This document shows positions 23,318 through 34,505 of a stretch of 64,000 nucleotides of DNA, in pieces (position 1 is the first letter of the stretch; each line of letters starts with the position of its first letter). The translations under genes and the position numbers were made by a program. The DNA lies in contig OZ005689.1 of assembly GCA_963930775.1 (NCBI GenBank), forward strand, positions 29,837,079 through 29,901,078, in the 5' to 3' direction. This DNA is from Cliona cf. orientalis (Eukaryota > Porifera > Demospongiae > Clionaida > Clionaidae). The notes beneath the pieces are model-generated. The model saw only the letters and a program-made list of their open reading frames with translations, searched no databases and was not told where the DNA came from.

Positions 23318-25292
23318 ATGAATATTAGAGATGTAGTTATGAGGTTATTACGACAACTGGACCAAGAAAATGTCATTCATCGACAGAAAAGGCGGCTTAG
23401 AAGAAGAGCTTACATTAGTCGAGTATGAGTATAATAATTATTATAATTAATATACCCATGGCATTGCCAGGACATAATTTCCATACATTAATTTTGTATA
23501 CCAAGAAGCTTCTACATTGACCCCTTGAAATGAAGTACAAGCATGGGGAGTGGGCGCTTGGCAATGCCCGGGACACTATTATAATTACTATGGCATCCCA
23601 TGCATGCGGGCCAAAATTGCAATGTACCGTATTTCCTCGAAATCTCGCCGCACCTCGAAATCCCGCCGCCCTCGAAATCTCGCCGCACCTATAAGGAGGC
23701 TAGGTTCCAACAAACGCCGCCCTCGAAATCTCGCCGCATGGAAAAGGGTCGTCGGATTCAAAGTACGCGGAATGCAGGTGCGCAGTGCACGCGCACGATT
23801 TGCACTATCGAAATGGACGAGTGCGCAGGCGCGAGGCGGGTGAGTGGACTAGTCGCCGCCCTCGAAATCTCGCCGCCCTCGAAATTTCGCCGCAGGGTGC
23901 AGCGACTTGAAATTAAATCTCGCCGCGGCGAGATTTCGAGGAAATACGGTATGTCATGTTTAAGCGCCCATGGGTGCGTATCCAGGACACTTCTGAAGTT
24001 CTGAATCAGTACTAAATTATAGTCTGACTCATACATGCATGATGTTAATTATTATAACATTTATTGTACATAAGATTATAATAATATTATACCCATATTG
24101 TAATTGTACAGGGGCCAGACTTTGTCTGGCACCTCGACGGTTATGACAAGTTGGCTCCATATGGACTTTACATTCATGGGTGCATTGATGGGTAAGTTGA
24201 ACTGTCTATAATTATTATTGTTATAGTTGCTCTATACCATCTAGTTTCTCCAGAAAGATAATATGGTTATATGTAGCTTCAACAAATAGACAGCCTGGAG
24301 TTATACTGCAGTATTATTTAGAAGCTGTAAACAAGGCCAATGGTATTATAATGTCATGTTATTTTTAATTTCTGCCATAATTATTATTATGCATGCTGAT
24401 AGGATGTCCGTCAGTACTCCAATTTGATTGTGGTAATGAACATGTGTCCATAGCATCAACACAATATGCGATGAGGGAGAACGATGACGATAGTTTTGCA
24501 GGAGATAAAAGTTTTCGGTTTGGCAAATCCACATCAAACACAGTAAGGAATCTAGCTTATATTTCATGCATGCATATACTATTATACTAATAATTATGAT
24601 TACATCAGAGAATTGAGGGTATGTGGTCACAATTGCGAAAGCATACTACTGGCTGGTGGATAACTGCTTTCAAGGTTTATTATTACATCAATATAAATTG
24701 TACCCTACATGTATAATAATATTATTATCAATTTTTAAAGGAGATGGAAGCCCAAGGAATTTTCAACACCCATAATACAATACATAGGTTGTTGGCTAGC
24801 ATTAAACTTTATAAAATCTATTATACTTATTATTACTGCTGTATTATCCAATTCAGGAAATGTCTGGCTGTTGTTTTTAAGTCACTCTTGCAAAATGACT
24901 TAAATGAATTCGTTCTTTACTGGAACACTCACAGGATCAGAAGCTCTAAACATTACAATTGTATTAGTGGAATCCCCAATGATTTGCACGATATGCCTGC
25001 TTACTATGGTCAGTATATAAGATAATCAAGTTTATAAACTTGAATATTATTCCTATAACATTAATTTCTGTTTTTAGGTACAAGCAGTTACCTACAATCG
25101 ATCAATTTTAATGTTTGGTATACTGCTCTGATGACCGAAGCATGTTCCCCACCTCCAATGTACGACAGCAGGTTCTATCAAGAATGCTATGAGCTAGTGC
25201 ACAACACACTTGGTGTAGATCTTCACAAAGACATTACTCATAGCAATTCACTTGAAGTGTACAAATTTCTCATTACATCACTGTACATATGA
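23318..25292 (+). CDS. rve/DDE integrase-type protein (5' end uncertain)
   Basis: Exons read in frame through GT..AG borders: about 23318-23424 (DVVMRLLRQLDQENVIHRQK), 24112-24191 (GPDFVWHLDGYDKLAPYG), 24245-24341 (FSRKIIWLYVASTN), 24402-24542 (GCPSVLQFDCGNEHVSI), 24609-24675 (RIEGMWSQLRKHTTGWWI), 24741-24788, 24857-25008 and 25078-25292. The catalytic triad of an integrase core is present: D in WHLDGYDK, D in QFDCGNE, E in RIEGMW. Multi-exon genes with these motifs are widespread in fish and cnidarians. No stop interrupts the eight exons. It is the likely mobilising enzyme of the 12.49-kb element. The true start lies upstream and is not fixed. The 23425-24111 intron holds two MITEs. Confidence 0.82.
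23455..24000. mobile_element. TGTCCTGG-type MITE split by another MITE
   Basis: Pieces resembling the 26533-26696 element (GCCAGGACA, CCTTGAAATG, GGGCGCTTG, CCCGGGACACTA, and AAGCGCCCATGGGTGCGTAT with CCAGGACAC near 23960-23985) flank an inserted palindromic element at 23625-23951. Everything lies in an intron of the integrase gene. Confidence 0.55.
23625..23951. mobile_element. MITE, TACCGTATTTCCTCGAAAT family
   Basis: The ends are inverted matches: TACCGTATTTCCTCGAAAT on the left and ATTTCGAGGAAATACGGTA on the right. The inside is dominated by repeats of CCGCCCTCGAAATCTCGCCG on one strand. The open frames across it arise from this repeat. It sits in the integrase intron, inside an older MITE. 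Confidence 0.85.
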
Positions 25293-25544
25293 CACTATAA
25301 TACATTAATAATTACGAGTTCAATCTTCTGTTTCTCCATAATAACATTGTATGAATGCAAACAGCTGAGCATTAAATAATAATCATGAGCAGTAATAAAA
25401 TTTTACTGCTGCAGGTTATTACAACAATAATTGTGGTTGAACTGGTTAAGAATAAGATGAGAAGTGAGTAAGCTACAACGTTGACTTCAATATTATTATT
25501 TGCAGTAACTTCACTCCGAATTTTCTTCAGTTGCAAGTATCAAT

Positions 25545-28500
25545 TCAAATTCCCTGAAAATCTGCAATTATGCATAATAATAAATTAATTAATTCATAAT
25601 GAAATTGGATGTCTACATCTACTTACATCTTCACTGCATGGCCTCAATGCTGGGACTCTCTTTAAGCTCTTGTTGATTCCCAAATAGAGTTGGCACTTCT
25701 TATTTTCCAGTTCCCCAGCCTTGGAATCAGCAAGAGCACGAAACGTGTCCAAGTTACTGCGATCATCTTCAGTATGGTCAGTCTAAGTTTTCATAAAACG
25801 TATAACTATGACATTGATAAATACAACCAGATGTATGACATGTAGTCGAGCTCAGCTCCAGAACATGCTATGGGTCGTAGGCAAGAATGGACAAATAGTA
25901 CAAAACTCCTGTATAATAGTATTGCACTTATGTCGTGGTACCGGTGTCATAGGATAATATTTATTTAGATATTATTATTAAAATTACCAAGTTGTTTGCA
26001 GTCCTCCGGTCCGAGTAAGCCAGCATCCCAGTAAAACACTCCAGAATCACCTATAGTATAGACACAACATACAATAAGTACCACACGTGTATATACACCG
26101 TACGGTACCCACCTGCACCCCCCCCCCCCCACACACACACACAAACACACACACGCTTACCACTCCAAGAGAATATATGTCACTTCTCACACTGTAGTTT
26201 CCATCACTGAATTCAGGAGGGCGGTACCCATTCGTTCCCGGAAGTCCATCACGAGCGTTGATCAGAGTTACATTACCCACAGTTTCTGGCATTTGTATGG
26301 AGAAACCAAAGTCTGCCAGTTTAGCTGTCAGGTGTTCATCCAACAATATGTTGGACCTGTATAATAGAAGTACTGTACTTAATCTATATGGAATGCATGG
26401 TCCAGTTTAGTGTAAGAAAACAGTACTTTACAAATTTTCATGTTGTTTATACAATATTATGGAGTGATTGATGACCTTTACCATAAAACATGCTGTTTAA
26501 ATTATTTTTCCATACTCTCTACTAAAATTAATTACCATAGTGTCCTGGGTAAGCGCCCATGTAATTTTAGCCCACATGGGTGCTTACCCGGAATCAAAAT
26601 TCCATACATTTGTATGGAACCTGCTACAGTGACACCTTGAAATGGGGTACATGGGTGTTTACCCGGGAGTGGGTACTTGCCCAGGACACTATGGTAAGTA
26701 CTACAATTCAATACTAAGTCTTACGAGTTTATATCATGATGAACAACTGCAGGTGTTTCACTATGTAAATATACAAGCCCACACGCTGCGTCCCGTAATA
26801 CTCTGGCCCTCTTAAACCATGTGAGTGGACTGTAAATCTGTAATCACAAGACACCATCTTTGTATGCATACAATTAATGTGTCACTCTAACCTCTAACTC
26901 ATGGATGTTTTTGAAGAGTGAATACCTCTTCATGAGAGGGTACACAAGACAAGGAGGCTTCTCACAATATCCCATCAACGGTACTAAATTTGGATGGCGG
27001 TACCTATAATATAATATTGTGCAGGTGTTACATGCATTATGTGGGAAAAGCATACTACATGCCGAAATTCACAATACACACCTTGTTAGAGCATTTATTT
27101 CAGTCCGCAACTGTGTAGTAACTTTCCCTCTCAGCATGCTTACACCACGCTATGGAGAATTCACACTGTATTAGTAATACCAATAGCAAATTTGAGCATA
27201 ACTTACTTCAGTCAATTTTTTAATCGCCACACTACAACATCTGATTTCTCCTTCAAACACCATGCCAAATCCCCCTCTTCCAATAACAGTTTTCTCTGCA
27301 AAATTGTCCGTAGCTTTTTGTAATTCACCAAATGTGTATACCATTGTTGATCCTGTAATAAATACAATAAATATGCAAATACATGTAGTCATGAATGAAT
27401 TCAATATTCACTATAGTAGCTCTTTGACATCGTACATGTATAATAATATGTAGCTATACATATTTTACCCATTAGTTGGAAAGGGTCATCATATATATGT
27501 ATCCACAACATCAACATTAGTATTAACATGATTATTGTTGTATATTAGTGTGAGGAATTTAATTATGTGGTTTATACCATCAACATATTTTTTGTGATGA
27601 ACTAGTGGCTCGTCTGCACTCAGATTATCTTGAGTCTGAGACTGGGAAGTGAACTGAGATCCTGACTGGGAAGCAAACTGAGATCCTGACCGGGAAGCAA
27701 ACTGAGATCCTGACGTTACAGAACTTGTAGTACCTGATAAGATCAACAAGGCATGTGATCATTCCACCACCACTACTGCATGTACCTACATGTAACTGTC
27801 ATGACACACTCACCTGTTTTTTGTCGTTCAACAATTATGGTTTTAGATGAGCATCGGTGCCATCCAGCATGGATGGAACATCTGTATGTTCCAGGGGAAC
27901 TAATCCAGAGTACAGGTGAATTCCCAGGAATTTCTTTGTCCACTGAATTCCATTTATACTCAAAATCAAGGGTATGCCCACTAGCAATGCAAAAAAGGGG
28001 GATCGACTCTGTTCCTGTGAGTACTATTTTACTTGGGGACTGATGGATTATACTCAAGGCACCTGTTGAGAGCATGTGTATACAGTAAAAAATGATATTC
28101 AAAATTAAGAGCTAATGAAACATACCATCTGCAGTATCATCCTTCACAGAAAATTTCCCATCCGAATCACAAGTTAGCAATTCTATGTCATCTGATTATA
28201 ATAAATAACAATATTGAAACCTTGCACATCACATTATATACACAACTAAGAGTCACAAATATTTAGGCATATAACGATTAATGCAGGACAAAAATGTAGT
28301 GTTAGTGTGATAAAAATTTCTACGTATACAGTATTAAACTGTGGCTGTATATTATTATGTATGTAGCATCGCATAACCTTTCTGTATCATTACAACATGA
28401 TAGGAATCATCTTCCGGGATATAATCCAGTGGAACATCATTTGTGGCAGAAACGTCACTCTTTAAACCATAAACTTCAGCTCGTGTGTACATGACACTAT

Positions 28501-30831
28501 CCAGTCCGAGTGCACCAATACCACCAGCATACTTCACTGCAGTAAAATGTATCATACTGGTGGCAGCAATCGTCAACTTCTAACATACCAACTAAATCAT
28601 TCGGATTTGACTGTGCAGGGGGTGGGGGATTCTTCTCTCGTCTCTCTTTCAATTTTGATCCCTGGATTGATATACAATGTGGCTAGTTAGTACCTCCATC
28701 ACAGGAACAATCTGTCAGTAAAGGACAACTATCCTGCCCCAGAGTGTCTGCTGTTCACAGATTCTATTATATACAAAACTTACAATGAGGCTGTCCACAA
28801 ATCCAATGCTGAGCTTCATCTGAGCAGCATGTCTTTTTTGCACCCTTAGATACTCACTAATTGTCCATGGACGATCACCAATGGGTTTGTTGGGTACTTC
28901 TGTGCCATCAATCCTAAATAGCCTCAGTTCATACATGTAGGAATCATCCTCTTCAAGATCAATATCCAAGGCATCTGCACATATCTCGCACAGCTCCTCA
29001 TACGATGCAGAACTCGGGCAAGAAACTTCAACATACTTATCAGACTTCACATGTGAATTTCTTTTCCTGGATCGCCTCATTTGACACACACGTAACTATA
29101 TTAAAAGGATGATATCAGCGATGATCGCTTAGAATCACGGACACTACCGAAATTCAAGCTGGTTGTTGCATAACACACTGCATGCGTAATGCATGCTATA
29201 TATAGGCAAGGTTAGCTATAATTATCCATGGGATTGTGTAAGGCAAGAGAATGCGTAAAATCTGAACAGTGGTATTAAAAGCAATATGCTGCTAGTAAAG
29301 CATTTGCACATACTGATTTTTAAGTCCCAGAAAGGCTCCATCGAGGCCCTGAACTTTCTCATGATTTTACCATAGGTTTCATCATAATATTATTAATCTC
29401 ATAACCACAGAAAAGTAAATTGCTACTGGGCATGTAATTTTTTTATTCATACCATTTCAGTGCTGGCAATTCTAGCTTTCCCCAGCTGTTTTCGGGCATG
29501 TCGTTGGGCATCTCTACCTCGAACAAGAGCATCAAGAGATTCTTGTGGAACCATACCTCCTATCAGGAGCACATACATGCAAAGGAAAAAGGGGAGTAAT
29601 GAACAGCTATATACACATAGTGCATAGAACAACTGTTTACAACATTCTAACGCATGATGGTCAGACAATCAGGTGAATATGACATACTGCTAAGTATTAA
29701 TCATGGTGTTATTGCTGCTAAGGATATAGATGCACAATGTGAAAAATGAATACACCCAAGTACGCATGTTAATGTGGTACGGGGTCACTTAATCAGAAAA
29801 ATAATTGTCGCATACAAGTGGTTCAGATTATAGGATTTGGTTGCACCCAATCAGATTTGAGAATTAAATATATTGCATAGAGTAATGATTTACTAGTGGT
29901 ACCATATGGCAGGTAATTTTCGTGGGGACTAATTTTTGTGGAAAGTCCGAAAAGGCCCTCAAAACTAATTTTCGTGGTTTTAAATTTCGTGATAGCAACC
30001 AGTCCAGGGGCATGGCACTGCTGCACTAAACGATGATGTAATCGATACAAGCACTCGTGATCTTCTTTGTTACAAAGCCATACCTACAGAGACTTGGACA
30101 AATAGCATGAGACAGTGTCAAAGATGCTATCAGCTGGTTACTATACTGGAAAGTATTGGCCACGCTGCCACGATGTTTGTGGCCACGTCCATCATCATGG
30201 ACTCGCATTGTACCATATCACTGTAGGCATTAATTTTCGTGGGTGGAAAATTTTCGTGACTGCCAAGTCAACCACGAAAATAATGAAAATTAGCACCCCA
30301 CGAAAATTACCAGCCATACGGTATGTGTGCACAGTTGTTTGCAATTACATATGACGTTTTTTTTTTCACAATTATTGCATTCCGCCAGAACAACTAGCTG
30401 TATAAATGGTCACCAGACCCCTCTTTCCCTCTGATTAGAGTGTGGCATGTGAGATTGCTACAGGCACATACAGCAATCAAGACCAAAAAAATGGGCCCGA
30501 TCAATTTTGATCCTGGTCATAGGTACAGTATCAGTACAGCGCATAGTGACCACGCATCTCGCAAGGCCCTTGCTACATATATCAACAATCCGAAAGATTA
30601 CGCATGCATACTAGGAAGCTAGTCATGTTTATAATATATTGTAGTGTGTTTACTAATACACTCACCGCTAGCGCCGAGAGGTCTAGCTGTGGTTCGGGAG
30701 CCGCCCGTTGTACCAGTCGTTGGACTCTCAGAAACATTTCTCAACGCTTCTTGAACCACATTTGATACTCCTTTTACTATTTCCTCTCGTGCTGCTTCTA
30801 TTTTCCTGGATCTCAGCCATCGCCCTGCCAT
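25545..30831 (-). CDS. Ig-domain plus Pelle/IRAK-like kinase
   Basis: A 16-exon gene from MAGRWLRSRKIEAAREEI (30831). Approximate exons: 30831-30666, 29559-29453, 29095-28784, 28664-28592, 28538-28379, 28193-28125, 28063-27813, 27734-27578, 27355-27207, 27152-27083, 27004-26892, 26839-26730, 26357-26163, 26050-25987, 25782-25627, 25553-25545. In order: a charged N-terminus; a ubiquitin- or RA-like segment (KYVEVSCPSSASYEEL); an Ig-like domain (IPLFC, EYKW, GTYRC); three SGSQFAS repeats; then a kinase with GRGGFGMVF, VAIKKL, TEINAL, VHHDINS/SNILLD, DFG and GYRPPE. Pelle/IRAK kinases act in innate immune signalling, and FGELQKATDNF before the P-loop fits that group. His replaces Arg of HRD. No signal peptide or membrane span is seen. 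No stop interrupts the model. It lies wholly inside the 12.49-kb transposon, so it is a possible captured host gene. Confidence 0.82.
26533..26696. mobile_element. MITE, TGTCCTGGGTAAGC family
   Basis: The left end is TACCATAGTGTCCTGG and the right end, read as complement, is TACCATAGTGTCCTGG as well. The internal text includes AAGCGCCCATG and ACATGGGTGCTTACCC, which pair. It lies in the kinase intron between the exons ending HHDINS and starting SNILLD. A scrambled relative is at 23455-24000. Confidence 0.8.
29900..30323. mobile_element. MITE, AATTTTCGTGG family
   Basis: The left end is TACCATATGGCAGGTAATTT and the right end, read as complement, is TACCGTATGGCTGGTAATTT. Both continue TCGTGGGG. 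Inside, TTTTCGTGG and its complement recur several times near both ends. It lies in the first intron of the kinase gene. Relatives are at 42053-42513, 51858-52326 and 63742-63930. Confidence 0.85.
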
Positions 30832-31365
30832 GTCTGCCTGCTAGCCCGCTTCTTTCTAACTGGAGCCCACCAATGTCACACGTGTCTCGTTCCCGGACCA
30901 CACAGTAACACCACAGAGTCTCGTTCCCAGATCACAGATCTCGCGCATGCATACATGTCAGGTCAGTGACTGAGTGGGCCAGCCACCTCAACAGCAGTCC
31001 TAACTGAACACCAAGGCTTAAATAAGCTTCATCTCAAGAACTTGTGGGTTTTGTAAAGCTCCTGAACTTCTCTATTGACCCCAAATTCATGATAAGCATC
31101 GTTACTAGTTTCAATAGAATTGATTAATCCACCCACAAACTGAATAGGAGCCTACATGTATCTTAAAACTGCAGCCATGTAGAATTATGATACTGACAGT
31201 AAGATGCATAGCTAATACTATCATAGTAGCAGCAATGCGGTATTATTACTAAATAATGCTACCATTGCACCATCAACCCAGTCTGGCCCCTGACAGTTGT
31301 CGTTGCACATAACTGTGCTTGTACAGTCCTTGAAATTGTATAATTATGCAGTGAATTAGATTGTA

Positions 31366-32575
31366 TTATAAAATCATGTATGATGTATACCTACTTTCTT
31401 CTAGGTTGTTTAGCATTGTGATTTTTTCAGCCTGCATAATAGTATTATAAGAGTACAATAGGCGTAATATTTAATGTGATTTAGTACATGATGATGCTTA
31501 CATCATTGTAGTTGAGATCATATACATCCATCACAAGCCTGATAATGACCTCTGGCCATAGTACAGATGCTCCGTAGCCATAATTCTATAATAATTAGTA
31601 ATCATAGTAGCTAAATCACCTTTAGTATAGTCAATTTTTGTACTAAAAATTCATCAAGTTACACTCATAGATTTCCCAGGGCATAATCTTTCAGTAATCC
31701 ACGTTAGTATCTCTGGAAACTGATCCTTCGTGACAACCAAATTAAAATTTTGATACCGTAGACCTTCTATAAAAATTAATTACATGTAATAATAATATTA
31801 TTACTCAATGATTCCACTCGATATATATATATAACAATTAGATGAAAGTACCATACAATATTACATGAATAGCAATCACCTCTTATTTTTGGCGGTCCAT
31901 TCATAAAAGCATCATGGCGCCAAGATGGGATCTACAGACAGTACATGACATTAATTTTCTTTGTACCTGCTTGTACAGTTACAGTATCAATCAAGATTTG
32001 CTTCATTACTGGTTGTGATCATAGCCATAGTGACCAATCAGAACCAACTTTGCATGGCCTTGTCGGCATGCGCCATAGAGCAAGAACCGAAGTTCATCAG
32101 AACCCATTTCCCTCCTCGAGGATGGGATCTAATTCAGAAATACGCCCCAGAAAGCACTCAATGTGTACCAGACCCTTTCTGGGAACAAAACTAAGACTAT
32201 AACATTGAGGTGATCTGGAGCATGGTTATATTGGAGATTCACCTATTGTGCAGCCAATTTGGAGGCGGGGGGGATAATTTATTGATACAAAAAAATTCTC
32301 AACCTACCTTGCCATCTGCTATGTCCTGGAAGTGCTGCCAGTTGTCGCAGAACCACAGGTATAGCTCATTGATGCTAATATCCTTGATTTGCCTATCAAT
32401 ATAGTTTATTAAAAGTTAGAAAATTAGATAGCTACCATCACGGACACCCGACGTGACAGTTTATTGAAATTTTGATACCAACTAACGTTTTTCCCAAGAG
32501 AGGTTTAGGACTGTCTTCTTCATCACTAGATCTAATAACTATCACTTCGTCACTGCAGCTGCCTGTGATAGCCAT
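31366..32575 (-). CDS. small six-exon gene, unknown function
   Basis: Read from MAITGSCSDEVIVIRSSDEE (32575) through exons 32575-32487, 32392-32309, about 31935-31882, 31770-31665, 31586-31499 and 31436-31366. Phases agree at all borders and the stop is TAA. The product is about 150 residues: an acidic, Ser-rich head with a possible SUMO-interaction-like stretch (VIVIRSSDEE), then DISINELYLWFCDNWQHFQD, NLVVTKDQFPEILTWITE and VLWPEVIIRLVMDVYDL. No family was recognised; the body looks all-helical. It is the outermost gene of the 12.49-kb element, next to its right terminal repeat, and is transcribed in the same direction as the kinase. Confidence 0.65.
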
Positions 32576-32712
32576 TTTATGGCCAGGTACTAGGTGAGTC
32601 CGTGGCAGGGGCGCTGTGGGTGGGGTCACCTAACTGTATATACGCGCGATTTATCGAATGCGGGAAATTCCCTAATTCAGGTAGCGCACTAATTGCATAC
32701 GGTCCGCCGTGT

Positions 32713-33090
32713 CGAACCAACGAATCGCTTTAATACCAGAGAATAGTTGAACCGCCTACCAACGAATCGCTTAGGGTCGAATCGCTTAAGGTCGAATCGC
32801 TTACCAATGAATCGCTTAAGGTTGAATCGCTTAAGGCTGAATCGCTTAGCGTGACACCACAGCTATAGGGTCGAATCGCTTAAGGTCGAATCGCTTATCA
32901 ACGAATCGCTTACGGTCGAATCGCTTACCAACGAATCGCTTAAGGTTGAATCGCGGCTTAGCGTCGAATCGCTTAAGGTTGAATCGCTTAGCATCGAATC
33001 GCTTAAGGTTCAATCGCTTAGGGTCGAATCGCTTACAGTGGAATGGATTACGGTCGAATCATAGCGCGTGTGTGTCTCTCTCGGCCACCG
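32713..33090 (-). repeat. right TIR: 15-bp minisatellite array
   Basis: This is the inverted partner of 20601-20952. Units read AATCGCTTAAGGTCG and AATCGCTTACCAACG, and the outer end reads ATCATAGCGCGTGTGTGTC then TCTCTCGGCCACCG. The two arms share the terminal 40 bp almost exactly but differ in the order and number of units, as expected for minisatellites that evolve by slippage. Confidence 0.93.
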
Positions 33091-33703
33091 TAGCCCACAG
33101 TTTTAAGCATGGAATTCGCGGAGAGGTCTGTCGATGAAATGGCAGAGTAGCTGACTTTGGAGAAATTTTCAGAAAATACTGTGCGAATATTCAAAGGTGA
33201 GCATATAGACTAGCTATACAAATTTAATCTACAGTACATCGGTTTAATACCAATATAGCTAGTATCTAGTCCATATCAGTTAAGAATTAATAATATACTT
33301 TTAGAAGTTATTTCGTAAGCAGAAGCAAAGAAAGTGCTTCAGTCTAGCTAGCTATTAAACTATCTAACTAGGGCAGCTGCGATGACATCATAATTTCAAC
33401 CATTTTGGGGAGATCATCGCAGCTGCTCTACCTAGACACTTTTTTTTTTGTTATTCCACTTACTAAATAAGAAGGTAGTGGTGATATATCAATTACTAGT
33501 AAATAGTTAGCAGGATTAGTCTCCAGGGTCAGTATTGCAGGATTTATCTGAACACTGCTGCCACATATATGTTCGAACAATGGTTTATCTGTTAACCATT
33601 TATAATAGTATGTCAGAATCCAGCCCCTGACCCCTCTCATAAAAAGGCCTTGTCCATTCTTTATATAGCTATATATAGGAGGTCCAGCAAAGTTAGCTTT
33701 GTA

Positions 33704-34027
33704 ACGACGCAAATGCGATCCCGACCCGATCGCAATACGCCGGTACGTACGCTGCCGCGATATGGGTTTGCGTGTACGTGGACTGGAGGGGCTGGGAGGT
33801 CTGGGGCTGCGTTGTGAATGGTTAGCAGGGTTAGTGTGGGAGGGGCTGGGTTGTGTAGGGTTTGTCTATAAAATAGTTGAAATCACGGCTGGCAGCAGCA
33901 ACAACGGTGGTGGCGGAGTGGTTGGGCTCTTATGTATGGGAAGAGCGGGTTCGAATCTTGCCGTACACTTTGACTTTTTTCTTTTTTTTTTTCCCTGTCC
34001 AATTTTGATAGATCGCATTTGCGTCGT
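33704..34027 (+). mobile_element. SINE-like element with tRNA-type promoter
   Basis: Bounded by a perfect 17-bp inverted repeat, ACGACGCAAATGCGATC. Inside are an A-box-like TGGCGGAGTGG (33911-33921) and a B-box-like GGGTTCGAATC (33948-33958) at tRNA-like spacing, close to Ser/Leu tRNA heads. A second copy lies reversed at 41399-41819. GAGGGGCTGGG and GGTTAGCAGGGTTAGTGTGG words recur upstream. It lies in intron 1 of the SAM gene. A SINE inside inverted ends is unusual, so it may be a MITE that picked up a tRNA-like sequence. Confidence 0.7.
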
Positions 34028-34297
34028 AACAAGCTTTCCCTCAGTGTGTCTTGTATTTATATTTAATAAGTTGTATATAGTCCGCATAGTCTTGGTTAAT
34101 ATGGTTATGCCAGTTAGCTACACTGCACCTCCTTTTTAGAAAACGAAGTGGACGGAGAAGCTTTCCTTCTTCTAAATGATGCTCAAATAAAGAGCATGGT
34201 CAAAGCAATGGGGGCACAGATGAAACTTATAAAGAAGAGAGATGCTTTAAATAACTCAAAGCATGTGGTAAGTCCCTTGCAATAGGTGTATCCATAA

Positions 34298-34483
34298 TGT
34301 GACATATGCTAGAATGCATTGTACTTGTAATAATGATTATGTCATATCCTGTGATGTATTATGATGTATGCTTGTATTGTTGTATTTGTGTCTGTATATA
34401 AAGTGTATGCACGTATGTATTTGTTCAGTCTATCATCCTCTCTATAATAATATCCTTGTCAATACTAAACGCCAATCACCACA
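34298..34483 (+). repeat. Gypsy 5' LTR
   Basis: 186 bp, TG..CA ended, with a TATA box TATATAAAG at 34395-34403 placed for transcription into gag. It matches the 3' LTR almost base for base. Confidence 0.95.
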
Positions 34484-34505
34484 TGGTGGCAGCGGCGGGA
34501 TAGCA

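Larger units (their letters stand above)
20601..33090. mobile_element. 12.49-kb transposon with minisatellite inverted repeats
   Basis: The left end is CGGTGGCCGAGAGAGAC (20601) and the right end is its complement (33074-33090). The 8-bp word TAGCCCAC flanks both sides (20591-20598 and 33091-33098), with two extra bases (TA) on the left. Both terminal repeats, about 350 bp each, are mostly tandem copies of a 15-bp unit in opposite orientation. Minisatellite-built long inverted repeats with 8-9-bp duplications are known in Rehavkus/MULE and foldback elements, but the enzyme gene found inside is an rve-type integrase. Three multi-exon genes lie within: integrase, kinase and a small unknown. The superfamily is unresolved. 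Confidence 0.82.

Noticed and set aside
23550..24036. Overlapping Arg-rich open frames
   Set aside because: They are created by the CTCGAAATC repeats of the palindromic MITE.
33906..33975. Possible functional tRNA gene
   Set aside because: The A and B boxes are present, but the acceptor stem does not pair and the sequence is part of a repeated element.
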